A stretch of DNA of 64,000 bases from Ophiobolus disseminans. Its lineage: Eukaryota; Ascomycota; Dothideomycetes; Pleosporales; Phaeosphaeriaceae. Made by a program: the position numbers and the translations under genes. This document shows, piece by piece, positions 63,983 through 64,000 of this stretch. Each line of letters starts with the position of its first letter. Positions within the stretch are counted from its first letter, which is position 1. Under the pieces are notes generated by a model that made no database searches, was not told where the DNA came from, and saw only the letters and a list, made by a program, of their open reading frames with translations. The DNA is taken from positions 2,040,487 to 2,104,486 of the forward strand of contig MU006216.1 in the NCBI GenBank assembly GCA_010093685.1. Reading direction: 5' to 3'.

Positions 63983-64000
63983 CTGTGCACGGTTAGTCAA

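Overview
The window is nuclear DNA of a filamentous ascomycete (Pezizomycotina), most likely a dothideomycete of the order Pleosporales. This rests on short 47-77 nt introns, AIP3/Bud6, SepH-type kinase and HET-domain genes, GPI-anchored cysteine-rich proteins, 2EXR/F-box-like families and a decayed DUF7918 gene. The order-level placement is inference. There are no operons. Neighbouring genes are mostly independent, apart from some divergent promoters and one tandem array.

Layout. 1-2010: AT-rich repeat edge with a minisatellite, an inverted repeat and a truncated DUF7918 pseudogene. 2193-8988: peroxisomal acyl-CoA oxidase, a PP2C phosphatase, and a broken peroxisomal FMN 2-hydroxyacid oxidase. 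8989-12970: 4 kb without a supportable gene. 12971-26637: Zn2Cys6 regulator, LST8, BUD6, ataxin-2/PBP1 and an inositol-type sugar transporter. 26910-41835: accessory and secreted genes, namely two 2EXR-like proteins, a GST, a DUF3632-like protein, a T1-type secreted RNase, a GPI-anchored cysteine-rich protein, a divergent prolyl-4-hydroxylase / PDI-like pair, a small conserved protein and a polytopic membrane protein. 42069-44246: MPP10. 44437-48610: tandem array of three damaged paralogues. 49008-57713: small hypothetical, Alba-like protein, GPI-anchored protein, HET-domain protein and a large mucin-like secreted protein. 58413-61770: degenerate STAND/ankyrin-like gene. 62333-64000: 3' part of the septation kinase gene sepH/CDC15.

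Housekeeping genes (ACOX, PP2C, LST8, BUD6, PBP1, MPP10, SepH) splice cleanly to full-length proteins. Disabling changes cluster in accessory genes (DUF7918, FMN oxidase, the three tandem paralogues, the ankyrin gene), which argues for real gene decay rather than uniformly poor sequence.

The most interesting unit is 36544-38717. A secreted-type 2OG-Fe(II) prolyl 4-hydroxylase with no retrieval signal shares a 284 bp divergent promoter with a PDI-like protein that ends in HDEL but has lost its CxxC motif. This resembles the animal collagen prolyl 4-hydroxylase arrangement, where PDI acts as a non-catalytic, ER-retaining subunit. Splice sites were placed by eye from GT/GC-AG signals, reading frame and family resemblance; no RNA evidence was available.
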